Of a stretch of DNA of 64,000 bases, positions 1 to 8,111 are shown in pieces. Below the pieces are notes generated by a model. That model was not told the DNA's origin. It saw nothing but the letters and a program-made list of their open reading frames with translations, and did not search any database. How positions within the stretch are numbered: the stretch's first letter is position 1; every line of letters starts with the position of its first letter. The DNA lies in contig OZ246894.1 of assembly GCA_965231925.1 (NCBI GenBank), forward strand, positions 4,645,233 through 4,709,232, in the 5' to 3' direction. Source of the DNA: Poriferisodalis sp965231925 (lineage in GTDB: Bacteria; Actinomycetota; Acidimicrobiia; Acidimicrobiales; Poriferisodalaceae). Made by a program: the position numbers and the translations under genes.

Positions 1-1
1 G

Positions 2-304
2 CTCGTGTGGGTGGTGCCCAAGGTTCTGCCGCAGCTGCGAACTGGCTACCTGTTCGCGGTGTACGTGTTCGGCTACACCGCTGGGCGGCTGTGGATCGAG
101 CTGCTGCGCATCGACAGCGCCAACGAGCTGTGGGGCGTTCGCATCAACGTGTGGACCAGCACCGTGGTCGGTCTTGCAGCGCTGGCAGCGGTGCTGGTGG
201 GCCTACGCCGCGGTCCCGACGACGCCGTCGAAACCGAAGCAATCGACATCGAGGCCACTCCGGATGCCGACGCGGTCTCGTCTCGGCCGCCTGAGCAGCC
301 GTAA
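2..304 (+). CDS. lgt: Prolipoprotein diacylglyceryl transferase, C-terminal part
   Basis: The reading frame is open at the window's left edge, so only the last ~100 residues of this membrane enzyme are present. Lgt transfers diacylglycerol from phosphatidylglycerol to the lipobox cysteine of pre-prolipoproteins. The visible part has GYLFAVYVFGYTAGRLWIE and RIDSANELWGVRINVWTS followed by a hydrophobic helix (VVGLAALAAVLVGL), the usual last two membrane segments of Lgt. It ends in an acidic tail of about 30 residues, common in actinobacterial Lgt. The catalytic residues lie upstream and cannot be checked. Lipoproteins with clear lipoboxes occur elsewhere in this window. Confidence 0.8.
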   Translation, partial: LVWVVPKVLPQLRTGYLFAVYVFGYTAGRLWIELLRIDSANELWGVRINVWTSTVVGLAALAAVLVGLRRGPDDAVETEAIDIEATPDADAVSSRPPEQP

Positions 305-318
305 TCGCTGAGCAGGCT

Positions 319-490
319 GAGAAGATGCGCGGATAGGTGAACCTTCCCGCTGTCACACCAGTTGTTTCCCGATCTTGTTTCCCATCCTCATGCGATTGGG
401 CTCACGAGCCGCTCGGGCCACGGCTTCGCCCTGCGCTTCCCGCTCTAGCTCGCTTCGCTCGCGGGCCGCTCGGGCCCGGGGCTCAGCCTC
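319..490 (+). repeat. Dispersed intergenic repeat, copy A
   Basis: This copy fills the gap between lgt and the LLM gene and stops exactly at that gene's stop codon. It shares GATGCGCGGAT, CCCATCCTCA, GCGATTGGGCTCACG, GCCGCTCGGGC and ACGGCTTCGCC with copy B, and CTTCCCGCTCTAGCTCGCTT plus GGGGCTCAGCCTCT with copies C and D. It contains small inverted repeats such as GGCTCACGAGCC and GGGCCGCTCGGGCCC. One frame reads RLGSRAARATAS, as in copies B and C. That may only reflect nucleotide conservation. Confidence 0.7.
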
Positions 491-1387
491 TCAGCTGAGC
501 AAGCTGATCAGCGTCTCGCGGGTGGCGGACTGCTCGTCGAGGGTGCCGAATGCCGATCCGGCGAACGACGTCACCCCGCAGTCGGCCAGTGCGCTGACGC
601 GGTCGCCGACCTCAGCAGCGCTGCCGATGATGGCGATGTCTTCGGGCCCGCTCAGGCCCTCCCGGTCGATCATCGCCCGGTAGCTCGGCAGCGTCCCGTA
701 CACCACCAAATCCTTGGCGGCTCGCGCCCGGGCAGTGCTGGCGTCATCGGTCACGCACACCGGGAATCCGGCCACCACCTGCGGTGCCGGGCGGCCGGCC
801 TCGGCTGCGGCCTCGTTGATGGTCGGCGCGGTGTGATCCCGCAAGGTCGCCGGCCCGGTCATCCAGGTGATCGTGCCGTCGGCCATGCGGCCGGTCAGTC
901 GCAGCAACTGGCTGCCCAGTGCTGCCACGAATACCGGCGGCGGGTCGGCCGGCGGGGGAGTGATCTCGCCGCGGCCGACGACGGCGTCTCCGCCGTGAGA
1001 CACGCGTCGGTCGGTGAGCAGCTTGGTCAAGATGGTCAGGTAGTCGCGCATGTGGGCGATGGGCCGGTCGAAGGAGTAGCCCCACATGCCTTCCACGACC
1101 GGCTTGTGTGACGGACCGATGCCGAGATCGAGGCGACCGCCGATGATCGCCTGGGTCGTCAGGGCTTGCTGGGCGAGCATCATCGGATGCCGCGGGTAGG
1201 TCGGCACCACCGATGTGCCGACGCGAATGCCAGGCACGTCACCGGCAGCGACCGCAATGGTGGTGAGTGCGTCGTGGCCGAAGATCTGCGGCGTCCAGTA
1301 ACGCCCGAAGCCTTGTTCGGAGGCCTCGCGGATGCTGGCCTCGAAGCGCTCAGGCGTGGTGTCGAATCCGAACAGCTCAATATGCAT
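491..1387 (-). CDS. LLM-class F420-dependent oxidoreductase
   Basis: This is a luciferase-like monooxygenase-fold protein of 298 aa, a usual length. The N-terminus (MHIELFGFDTTPERFEASIR), the segment VGTSVVPTYPRHPMMLAQQA and GGRLDLGIGPSHKPVVEGMWG match the actinobacterial F420-dependent subgroup typified by the MSMEG_4879 family. These cytosolic enzymes use reduced F420 or FMN; the substrate cannot be read from sequence. It lies 50 bp after the similarly oriented LLM gene that precedes it, so the two may be cotranscribed. Its stop codon abuts dispersed repeat A. Confidence 0.85.
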   Translation of the reverse strand: MHIELFGFDTTPERFEASIREASEQGFGRYWTPQIFGHDALTTIAVAAGDVPGIRVGTSVVPTYPRHPMMLAQQALTTQAIIGGRLDLGIGPSHKPVVEGMWGYSFDRPIAHMRDYLTILTKLLTDRRVSHGGDAVVGRGEITPPPADPPPVFVAALGSQLLRLTGRMADGTITWMTGPATLRDHTAPTINEAAAEAGRPAPQVVAGFPVCVTDDASTARARAAKDLVVYGTLPSYRAMIDREGLSGPEDIAIIGSAAEVGDRVSALADCGVTSFAGSAFGTLDEQSATRETLISLLS

Positions 1388-1437
1388 GGCTGGGATCGTA
1401 ACGGCGCCTCTCGCCTCGTTCGCGAGTACGCGGGCTG

Positions 1438-2340
1438 TCAGGCGAAGGTGTCGAACAGCTCTTCAAGCGCCTTGAGCTGGCCCCCGCTCGTGCTCGACGG
1501 CACCAGGATCGGTGTCTTGCAGCCGGCGTCGAACCAGGCTTCGACGCCGTCGCGGACTTCGCTGGCGGATCCGTACAGCGTCGCATTCGACAGCCAGTCA
1601 TCGGTCATCGCCCGGTTCAGAGCGTCGCCGTCGCCGGCCGCAACGGCCGCCTCGACCGCCTCCATTTCGTCGACCCAGCCGGCCTGCTTCCAGTAGTTCC
1701 GGTAGTTCGGCAGCGCCACGTAGCCCGACAGCGTCTTTCGGTTGCGGGCCGCGCCCGCAGAGCGGTCATCGTCGATGACGGTCGGGATCATGTTTCCCAC
1801 GAAGAAGTCGTCACGGTTTGCGGCGTCGCCGAGGTGCGCCACCGAGTTAGCGAAGTCGTTGCAGCTCGCGTTCGCCCAGACGGCCCCGGAGCTGATCTCG
1901 GCCGACAGCTCGGCCATGCGCTGGCGCAGCGTGGCCAGCACGATCGGGGGGAGCTCACCGTGCTGCTGCGATGCCGCCTCCAGGGCAGCGATGTACTCGC
2001 GGATGTCGGCGAGCGGCTTGCCGGGCGTGATACCGAGGCGCTGGTGCACCGGGCCGTGCGTCACGCCGATGCCCAGCCAGAAGCGTCCGCCCGAAACCTC
2101 ATGGATGAACGCCGCGGTCGAGGCCATGTCAACCGGGTTGCGGAAGTAGATCGGCTGCACCGACGTGCCGAAGTGGATCTCGTTGGTCACATGGGCGATG
2201 GACTGGCACAGCGCCACCGGGTCGCCCATCGATGGGCAGTAGATGCCGCTGAAGCCGCGCTCCTCGATCTCGGCGGCGATTTCCAGGGTGCGCTCGCGTC
2301 GGCCGCGCACGGCCGCCAGCGAAATAGCAGGCATGTTCAT
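1438..2340 (-). CDS. LLM-class F420-dependent oxidoreductase
   Basis: A second luciferase-like oxidoreductase of 300 aa. LLM hallmarks are the N-terminal strand MPAISLAAVRGRRERTLEIA, IHFGTSVQPIYFRNPVDMAS and GGRFWLGIGVTHGPVHQRLG. The C-terminal YGSASEVRDGVEAWFDAGCK is the usual last helix that closes the barrel. It is probably F420-linked like its neighbour, but the two are divergent rather than recent duplicates. The start ATG has no strong Shine-Dalgarno sequence. Substrate unknown. Confidence 0.85.
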   Translation of the reverse strand: MNMPAISLAAVRGRRERTLEIAAEIEERGFSGIYCPSMGDPVALCQSIAHVTNEIHFGTSVQPIYFRNPVDMASTAAFIHEVSGGRFWLGIGVTHGPVHQRLGITPGKPLADIREYIAALEAASQQHGELPPIVLATLRQRMAELSAEISSGAVWANASCNDFANSVAHLGDAANRDDFFVGNMIPTVIDDDRSAGAARNRKTLSGYVALPNYRNYWKQAGWVDEMEAVEAAVAAGDGDALNRAMTDDWLSNATLYGSASEVRDGVEAWFDAGCKTPILVPSSTSGGQLKALEELFDTFA

Positions 2341-2404
2341 GCCGCGTTTCCTAGCAGACGTGCTCGATTGCTGCCGCTTCCCCGCGGGGCCACAGGACCG
2401 TGGA

Positions 2405-2527
2405 GGATGCGCGGATTGGTGAGCCCTGCCGTCGCGGCACTCATTGCTAGCCGTTCTTGTTCCCCATCCTCAGGCGATTGGGCTCACGGGCCGCTCGGGC
2501 TACGGCTTCGCCATTCGACGCAGCCTC
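2405..2527 (+). repeat. Dispersed intergenic repeat, copy B
   Basis: This lies between an LLM gene and the sterol methyltransferase homologue and ends at the latter's stop codon, as copy A does for its neighbour. Shared blocks with copy A include GGATGCGCGGAT, CCCATCCTCA, GCGATTGGGCTCACGGGCCG and ACGGCTTCGCC. The second module (CTTCCCGCTCTAGC...) is deleted here, so this copy is shorter. Confidence 0.7.
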
Positions 2528-3565
2528 TCAGAGTGGCTTGCGGGCGACGAAGCAGTACAGCGGCGTGAAGATTCCTGTCTTGCCGCCGGCGACGTACGCC
2601 TCGGCAGTGCGATCCAGCAGCTTGGCGATCTCGGCGGTGCCCCTGGGCAGCACCCTCAATGTTTCAGCAACGCGTGCGGACCCGATTGCGAGCCGTCGAC
2701 CCAGGGGTGTTCCTCTCAAGGTGCTGCTGCGGGTTCCGCTGCGCGCCTCCATGGGCTGATACCACGGAGTGGTCGAGCCATTTTCTGCAGTGCCGCGGTC
2801 GGAGCCTTCGATGACCTCGAATCCTGCCGACTCGAGTGCTGCGTTGACTTCTGCAAACGTTGCGATCTTGCGCAGCGCAATCCCGCGCATGAGTTCTTGT
2901 TTGATGTCTTGGTGCTGGGCGTTGTCAGGATCGAACGTGTCCGTCAGGCACATTTCCTGACCCCACAGCAGGGCGCCGGGCTTGAGCACGCGCGCGATCT
3001 CGGTGAATGCGCCGACCTTGTCGGGCGCGTGACATGTCGATTCGATCGCGTAGGCGCGGTCGTATGTGCCGTCTTCGATGGCACCCATGTCCATGAAGCT
3101 GGTTTCCACGTAGTCGATCATGTCGCTGAGGCCTGCTTCGGCGGTCAACGACTTTGCCCTGGCCAGTTGGACTTCGCTGCTGTTGATGCCGGTGACCCTG
3201 ACGCCTGATTCTCGAACCACAGTCCGCATCGGTCCGCCGATGCCGCACCCGATGTCGATGACCGACATCCCTTCGCGCAGGTCCAGCTTGTCGATCATCA
3301 ATCGCTGATGGCGGAGCTTGGAGTCTTCCAGGCTTTCGGAGGCAGTCAGCGGTGCGAAGTGGAGCGATTCACCCCAGCCGTAGATCATGAGATGGCTGCA
3401 GATGTCGTAGTACTCGCGTGCTGTCTCAGCGTGGTCGGAATTCGCGCCGCCGTCGGGTGCCAGCGTCTCGTCGAGCCGTCCGTTGAGTTGCTCCACCCGG
3501 TGCCGAAGATCTGAGTCGCGATACGACGCCTTCAGCAAGCGGGAGACTTGCCAGATGCTGCTCAC
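2528..3565 (-). CDS. Sterol C-24 methyltransferase-like SAM methyltransferase
   Basis: This is a class I SAM methyltransferase of 345 aa with all four sequence regions that define eukaryotic sterol 24-C-methyltransferases (ERG6/SMT). They are YGWGESLHF at ~62-70 (aromatic sterol-contact region), IDIGCGIGGPMR at ~103-114 (SAM motif I), YAIESTCHAPD at ~172-182 and GQEMCLTDTFDP at ~202-213. A C-terminal sterol-MT-like domain follows. The family adds a methyl group to C-24 of a sterol side chain. I chose the GTG at 3565 because it gives a typical SMT N-terminus; a longer frame would overlap the MFS gene. No sterol-ring genes are present, so the substrate could also be another isoprenoid. Confidence 0.8.
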   Translation of the reverse strand: MSSIWQVSRLLKASYRDSDLRHRVEQLNGRLDETLAPDGGANSDHAETAREYYDICSHLMIYGWGESLHFAPLTASESLEDSKLRHQRLMIDKLDLREGMSVIDIGCGIGGPMRTVVRESGVRVTGINSSEVQLARAKSLTAEAGLSDMIDYVETSFMDMGAIEDGTYDRAYAIESTCHAPDKVGAFTEIARVLKPGALLWGQEMCLTDTFDPDNAQHQDIKQELMRGIALRKIATFAEVNAALESAGFEVIEGSDRGTAENGSTTPWYQPMEARSGTRSSTLRGTPLGRRLAIGSARVAETLRVLPRGTAEIAKLLDRTAEAYVAGGKTGIFTPLYCFVARKPL

Positions 3566-3620
3566 CCGGTGGAGCCTATGACCAGGTTGTGCCACCGCTT
3601 CGCCGGCTGCAGCAGGGGAA

Positions 3621-4826
3621 TCAGCCTGCGCGTGTACCTGGCTCGCGCATCGGCAGGGCCAGCAGTCCGAGAGCAATGAGGCTCGTGACGGTGACGAGCC
3701 CGATGGCGGGGCTGAATCCGGAAGCGTCGATGATGAAGCCGCAGGCTGCCGGACCGGCAAGCGCGCCGACGCCGAGACCCGTGTAATAGATGCCGATCAC
3801 GCCCCCCAGGTTCTCTACCCCGTACCAACTGGCGAGCACCGAAGGTGTGGCGGTGACCCACACGGCCCAGCCGATGCCGTGGGCGACGGCGCTGACGATG
3901 AGCACTGCGGGGTTCCCGTCAGAGACCCACCAGATCGCGAGCGCCGCTGTCATGCAGACGAATGCTGCTCGGCACAACCGCATCGGATCGACGCGGTCCC
4001 CCAGGGCGCCGCAGACCAGTCGGGCGACCACGCTGGTGGCGCCCGAGATGCCGATCAGGGCGGCGGCCAAAGCCGGCGCGACGCCACGCTCGACCGCGTA
4101 GTCGTTGTAGAACGCGACCGGGGCATAGAAGCCTGGCCCGATTGCTACGACTGCTGCAAAGAACAGCAGGAATCGACGCGACCGCATCAGCCTGGCGACT
4201 CGGATGAGACCCCCAGACGGCACTCGCACCCGGTCGCCGCGCGTGGCTGCCCAGCCGATGGCGACGAACGCGACGACAGCGAGCACGGCGTAGGTCTGGC
4301 GCCAGCCCAGCCTGGAGATCAACGCATGGCTTGCCAAGGGCATGACCAGCGTTCCGGCTCCGACGCCGGCGAGCAGGAAGCCCATCGCTGCAGGACGACG
4401 TCGCTCGCTGAAGCTTCGGCCGATCAGGCCGATCATCGACGGGTAGCAGAAACCGGTCGCGAGTCCGACGAGGACCCCGAAGGCGGCGTAGGTCTGCCAC
4501 AGCGCGTCTGAGATGGCGGTCAGCGCCAGACCCGCCGACATCGCCAGCGCTGCGGCTGCGATCAGCAGCCGGGCCCCGTAGCGGTCGCCGATGCGACCCC
4601 CGATCGCGCCGCCGGCGTAGTAAGTGCACACCGCCGTCGAGAAGAGGGCGGCCACGGGTCCGGTCGTGGTGCCGAGGTCGTCCGCGATGGGCGTCAGGAA
4701 CACGCCGAACGAGAAGAGGATCCCGAAGGTCACGAAGTTGGCGGCGAACGCCGCTGCCGCAATCGACCACGGCGCTCCGGGGTCCTCCGGGTCCCCCGGA
4801 TGCGTCAGATTGAATGTGCCGGACAC
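3621..4826 (-). CDS. MFS transporter, monocarboxylate-porter-like
   Basis: This 401-aa inner-membrane protein has about 12 hydrophobic segments. The loop GGRIGDRYGARLLI after helix 2 is the MFS signature region. The start (APWSIAAAAFAANFVTFGILFSFGVFLTPIADDL, quoted in part) resembles the monocarboxylate/oxalate-formate porter branch. The substrate is unknown. The sterol methyltransferase homologue follows 55 bp downstream on the same strand, so they may share a transcript. Whether the pair is functionally linked is only a guess. Confidence 0.8.
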   Translation of the reverse strand: MSGTFNLTHPGDPEDPGAPWSIAAAAFAANFVTFGILFSFGVFLTPIADDLGTTTGPVAALFSTAVCTYYAGGAIGGRIGDRYGARLLIAAAALAMSAGLALTAISDALWQTYAAFGVLVGLATGFCYPSMIGLIGRSFSERRRPAAMGFLLAGVGAGTLVMPLASHALISRLGWRQTYAVLAVVAFVAIGWAATRGDRVRVPSGGLIRVARLMRSRRFLLFFAAVVAIGPGFYAPVAFYNDYAVERGVAPALAAALIGISGATSVVARLVCGALGDRVDPMRLCRAAFVCMTAALAIWWVSDGNPAVLIVSAVAHGIGWAVWVTATPSVLASWYGVENLGGVIGIYYTGLGVGALAGPAACGFIIDASGFSPAIGLVTVTSLIALGLLALPMREPGTRAG

Positions 4827-4929
4827 CAGCCCTCAAGCCTGCCGTGCACCAGCCGTGCCCGCCTGACACTCAACGCGAAACTTGGTTTCCCGGCAGGCAA
4901 TTCCAGGCTTCGAGCGTCAGACTTGGATT

Positions 4930-5613
4930 TCAGGACGACGCGGTGTCGTCATTTGCTGCTTCATCAACGACATGATGGACGAACTCAAAGAGTCCGAGGA
5001 CGGCAGTGTCTTGGACGTCGGCGTGGCTCATTCCATGCGCTACGGCGTTCCGAAGCGGCAGCAGTTGCTTGAGGTAATCGCGGTCGTCGTGAGAAATCAC
5101 GCCGTGCATCGTCGCCGAGTCGATCAGCTGGCTGGTGGGGGACACTTCATCCCGAGCATCCGTCTCCTGCTCCAACAGGGTGCGGATCACTGCCTCGCAG
5201 GCTGACCATGCGATGAGGAGAGACGACTCTAGGTTGCCTGCTTCTCGGAGGTGCTGGGCATGGCTCAGACGATGCAGGGCTCCACTGATGCCCAGCGGGC
5301 GTGAATCGTCCGGCGCAGCGAGTTGCGGCGCCTCTGGTATCAGAACGAGATCGAGTTGCCATCCAGGCTCCGACTCGACGACGCGGACCAGTTCGGCGAG
5401 CGCTGCGTCCTTCTGCAGCGTCATCCTCCGCTTCACTTCGATCACCCGTTTGTCGTCGCCCTTGGTCGCCACGAGGTCAGCTCGGAAGCTGGGCAGGAAC
5501 TTGAGCCGGGTCCCCAGACTGACGTCGTAGCCCCGTTCGCGGTATTCAGTCGCCGTTTTTTCCAGCCAATACGTCTCGAGGCCTGCGCTTGGGGCGTCCT
5601 GCTTCGTCGTCAT
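4930..5613 (-). CDS. PD-(D/E)xK nuclease-like domain fused to a HEPN-like domain
   Basis: This 227-aa protein has two parts. Residues ~10-95 look like a restriction-endonuclease fold, with D46 in RADLVATK and E59-V-K61 in VIEVKRR forming a D...ExK metal-site pattern. Residues ~110-215 are helical and carry RNAVAH (188-193), the Rx4H motif of HEPN RNase-like domains. HEPN proteins often act as RNases in phage defence or toxin-antitoxin systems. The start overlaps the end of the RusA-like gene by 4 bp (ATGA), implying translational coupling. Domain calls rest on motif reading alone, so the architecture is probable, not proven. Confidence 0.6.
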   Translation of the reverse strand: MTTKQDAPSAGLETYWLEKTATEYRERGYDVSLGTRLKFLPSFRADLVATKGDDKRVIEVKRRMTLQKDAALAELVRVVESEPGWQLDLVLIPEAPQLAAPDDSRPLGISGALHRLSHAQHLREAGNLESSLLIAWSACEAVIRTLLEQETDARDEVSPTSQLIDSATMHGVISHDDRDYLKQLLPLRNAVAHGMSHADVQDTAVLGLFEFVHHVVDEAANDDTASS

Positions 5614-6035
5614 CGCGGAATCAAGTCTTTGGCGTCAGCAGCTGCCACCAGTACGTGCAGGAACGGGTCAGTTCTGGACATGTGGGGGTACAAGACAGCC
5701 GTCGCGCCGTCCCACCGGAGATTGTCGTGCAGATTGCGCCGGTGACACTCAACATCGATCACTTGCTTGTCATCGATGTACACGATGCCCTTGAGCGCGT
5801 CCAGAATCGGTTTCGGCACGTTGTCGACATCGAGCGAATCTCGCCGATCCGCCCACGGATCTGAGCAGAAGTAGTTGATCGCTACCGCAACATCGCCCGC
5901 GACGGCGCCATGAGAGCTCCATGGCTCCGAGGCCGCCTGGCTGACCCGTGCCTGCCAAGCGCGACGCCGCGACGCCTTCTTCGCCTGCTGGCTCACGGGA
6001 GGTCCGTCGACGATGAACTCGAAGGGAAGGGACAC
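5610..6035 (-). CDS. RusA-like Holliday-junction resolvase
   Basis: The conserved core DVDNVPKPILDALKGIVYID, followed by DDKQV, matches RusA, with acidic residues in the DxDN and DD positions that bind metal. RusA proteins are small dimeric endonucleases that resolve Holliday junctions and usually come from prophages. From the GTG at 6035 the protein has 141 aa, a typical length, and begins MSLPFEFIVDGPPVS. A GTG at 6101 would add 22 atypical residues. It is coupled to the downstream nuclease/HEPN gene and lies about 100 bp from tRNA-Ala, a common integration site. Confidence 0.75.
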   Translation of the reverse strand: MSLPFEFIVDGPPVSQQAKKASRRRAWQARVSQAASEPWSSHGAVAGDVAVAINYFCSDPWADRRDSLDVDNVPKPILDALKGIVYIDDKQVIDVECHRRNLHDNLRWDGATAVLYPHMSRTDPFLHVLVAAADAKDLIPR

Positions 6036-6133
6036 TGCTTCAAAGTTAACCGTCTGCAATTGAGCGGTCGCCTGAATTTCAGACTCGGTCGCCCGGCACA
6101 CCGGGCGGTACCCTCACAGCGCTTCGACTCGTT

Positions 6134-6207
6134 GGGGCTGTAGCTCAGATGGCAAGAGCACCTGCTTTGCAAGCAGGGGGTCACGGGTTCGAGTCCCGTC
6201 AGCTCCA
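6134..6207 (+). tRNA. tRNA-Ala (anticodon TGC)
   Basis: The cloverleaf can be folded by eye. Acceptor GGGGCTG (6134-6140) pairs with CAGCTCC (6200-6206) with one G-T pair, discriminator A at 6207. The anticodon stem-loop CTGCT-TTGCAAG-CAGG shows TGC, and the T arm reads GGGTTCGAGTCCC. CCA is not encoded. Confidence 0.95.
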
Positions 6208-6222
6208 CTCCGGGAAGCCCAG

Positions 6223-7383
6223 TCAGATGGTGACGGGCAGGCTGGCCTCGTGGATGGGTGCCGAGTCGGCCTGCAGCACGGGCAGCACCTTCTCGGCGAA
6301 CAAGCGCACGCTCGTTTCGGCCTTCTCGAAGGGCATGCCGGAGTACTGCGGCACCAGAATGATCTCCTTGCAGCTGGTGGCCTCCTGAAGACGGCGCATT
6401 CTGCTGATGATCTGCTCGGGGGTGCCAATGGGCTGAGTGACCGCACTGGAACCGGCTGCGCCTTGCACCGTTCGGAACGTGTCGCCTGCGGCGGCGGCTT
6501 GCTTGGCCAGCTTCAGATACGCCTCGTAGCCGTTGATGCCTTCGAAGTTGCTGGGGTCGGTCAAGCCGTAGTGCATCGCGACCTCGACGCTGTATCGGTC
6601 GAAATAAGCATCGCCGGCGGCGATGTCCTCGGGGTCCTCGGTGCAGTACAGCCACAAGAGGATTGTCGGCTGGTTCGGTTCGTGTCCACCCTCGTGTAGG
6701 AGTGTGTTGTAGGTGCGCACCTTGTTGACCATGTCTTCGAGCGTGCCAGCCGTCACGAGGAGCTGCCCGAGGCCATGCTGCGCGGCCACCTCCATCGACG
6801 CCGTGGTGGTGAAGGCGCAGGCCATGCGAGCGAGCAGCGCCTCGGCATCACGGGGCTGAGGCCGGATCGAGGCCTCGGGTATCTGGAAGTACTTTCCGTT
6901 GTAGGAGAAGCGCTCCTGACTCAGCCCGAGCCGGATCACCTCCAGCGCCTCGTCGAAGCGCCCGCGCGCCTCGTTGCGATCGATGCCTAATTCGGCGTAC
7001 TCCGTCGGGGCGATTCCTCGGCCGACGCCCCAGGTGTAGTCCCGGCCCTCGAGCATGATGTCGAGCATCGCCGCCTTGGCCGCAAGGGTCACCGGGTGCC
7101 ACCAGGGCAGGACATTGACGCACGAGCCCAGCGACACTCGCTCGGTTTCTCCTGCCCAGAAGGCCATCGACTGCATCACGTCGGGCCACATGGAATACGC
7201 CGTGCCGAAGTGCTCGCCGATCCAGATCGAGTCGAAGCCCAACGGCTCGGCAAGTCGACCCAGCGCGATCGTTTCCCCGATCACGTCTGCGTCCGATGGG
7301 CTGGGGGCGCGCGACCAGCCCGCCGTGTTCACTCGCTCCCAGTCCGCGGAGTGGAACGAGCTGGTGACGATTCCGACCTTCAT
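6223..7383 (-). CDS. LLM-class flavin-dependent oxidoreductase
   Basis: This is a bacterial-luciferase-family protein of 386 aa. Motifs include GFDSIWIGEHFGTAYSMWP, VSLGSCVNVLPWWHPVTLA, and DYTWGVGRGIAPTEYAELGI, which contains the conserved GxGRG flavin-loop element. IGTPEQIISRMRRLQE near the C-terminus is typical of alkanal-type LLM enzymes. I chose the ATG at 7383 because a GGGGG Shine-Dalgarno-like run precedes it. It is followed closely by tRNA-Ala on the opposite strand. The upstream gap holds a palindrome that may be bound by the adjacent TetR protein. Confidence 0.85.
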   Translation of the reverse strand: MKVGIVTSSFHSADWERVNTAGWSRAPSPSDADVIGETIALGRLAEPLGFDSIWIGEHFGTAYSMWPDVMQSMAFWAGETERVSLGSCVNVLPWWHPVTLAAKAAMLDIMLEGRDYTWGVGRGIAPTEYAELGIDRNEARGRFDEALEVIRLGLSQERFSYNGKYFQIPEASIRPQPRDAEALLARMACAFTTTASMEVAAQHGLGQLLVTAGTLEDMVNKVRTYNTLLHEGGHEPNQPTILLWLYCTEDPEDIAAGDAYFDRYSVEVAMHYGLTDPSNFEGINGYEAYLKLAKQAAAAGDTFRTVQGAAGSSAVTQPIGTPEQIISRMRRLQEATSCKEIILVPQYSGMPFEKAETSVRLFAEKVLPVLQADSAPIHEASLPVTI

Positions 7384-7446
7384 GGCAACGCTGTCCCCCT
7401 GGGCGACTGGACCGCCGTTCTGCAACTATGTTGGAGAGCCTAATTC

Positions 7447-7461
7447 TATACTTAGAGTATA
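7447..7461. promoter_or_regulatory. Palindrome in the promoter gap of the LLM gene
   Basis: TATACTTAGAGTATA is an inverted repeat with 6-bp arms and a 3-bp spacer in a strikingly AT-rich patch. It lies between the LLM gene start and the end of the TetR gene. Its size and position fit a TetR-family operator or a promoter element. A second near-palindrome lies at the TetR gene's own start. Confidence 0.4.
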
Positions 7462-7496
7462 ACTATTAGCTCCTGAGGTCGACTCTTGCAGTGTCG

Positions 7497-8111
7497 TCAT
7501 GTCGCATCGGGAACGCGCAGGACGTCGCGGAAGACGTCAGCCATCGTCCCCATGACAGCGACCCGGTCGGGTTCGGCCTCGAACGTGAACAGCTTCCACA
7601 TGTAGGCCTCGACCATCGAGATCAACATGAGGGCGCGTCGGCGTGTCTCGGCCGGAGAGAAGCGGGCCTGCCACAGCGCAGCGTTGTGCGTGAAGCCGGC
7701 GACGAAGGGGTCCACGTACTCCCTGTACATGGGCTCAACACCGGTCGAGCTACCTTTCCTCGCCGCTCGATGGAATGGCCGGTCGTGTTCCCAGCGCGTG
7801 AGGACCGAGTCGGTCAGCCAACCGAGGATGCTGGCTCGATCCCAGTCGGCGAGATCGCCGAACTCTCGGTACATCTCCTCACCGTTGTCCCAGATCGCCC
7901 GGTTGATCTCCTCGACGATCGCTTCCTTGGTGTCGAAGTAGGAGTACACCGTCGCCCTGGCGGCGCCGGCAGCCTTGGCGAGGTCGTCGATGGAGGTGGC
8001 GTTGAACCCCTTGGTCCCGATCAGGTCGGCGGCGACGACCAGCAGATGGCTGCGGGTCTGCTGCCGCTGCCGCTGCCGCAGCGACATGGGCTTGTCAGGT
8101 CCATTATCCAT
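7497..8111 (-). CDS. TetR/AcrR family transcriptional regulator
   Basis: This 204-aa regulator has an N-terminal helix-turn-helix. RSHLLVVAADLIGTKGFNAT, SIDDLAKAAGAARATVYSYF and DTKEAIVEE are the canonical TetR DNA-binding fold. The C-terminal ligand domain is divergent, as usual. The first ATG is at 8111, but MSLRQRQRQQTR at 8087 is an equally good start and would leave the near-palindrome at 8110-8124 just upstream. It sits between an LLM oxidoreductase and an esterase transcribed in the same direction and probably controls one or both. Confidence 0.85.
   Translation of the reverse strand: MDNGPDKPMSLRQRQRQQTRSHLLVVAADLIGTKGFNATSIDDLAKAAGAARATVYSYFDTKEAIVEEINRAIWDNGEEMYREFGDLADWDRASILGWLTDSVLTRWEHDRPFHRAARKGSSTGVEPMYREYVDPFVAGFTHNAALWQARFSPAETRRRALMLISMVEAYMWKLFTFEAEPDRVAVMGTMADVFRDVLRVPDAT

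Noticed and set aside
2457..2759. The MFPIL...RLGSRAARATAS frame of the dispersed repeats as a real small protein
   Set aside because: The shared peptide follows from shared DNA. The frame differs at its ends in every copy and lacks a ribosome site.
6134..6207. A prophage attachment site at tRNA-Ala
   Set aside because: No integrase gene and no second copy of the tRNA 3' end were found nearby. RusA alone does not show a prophage.
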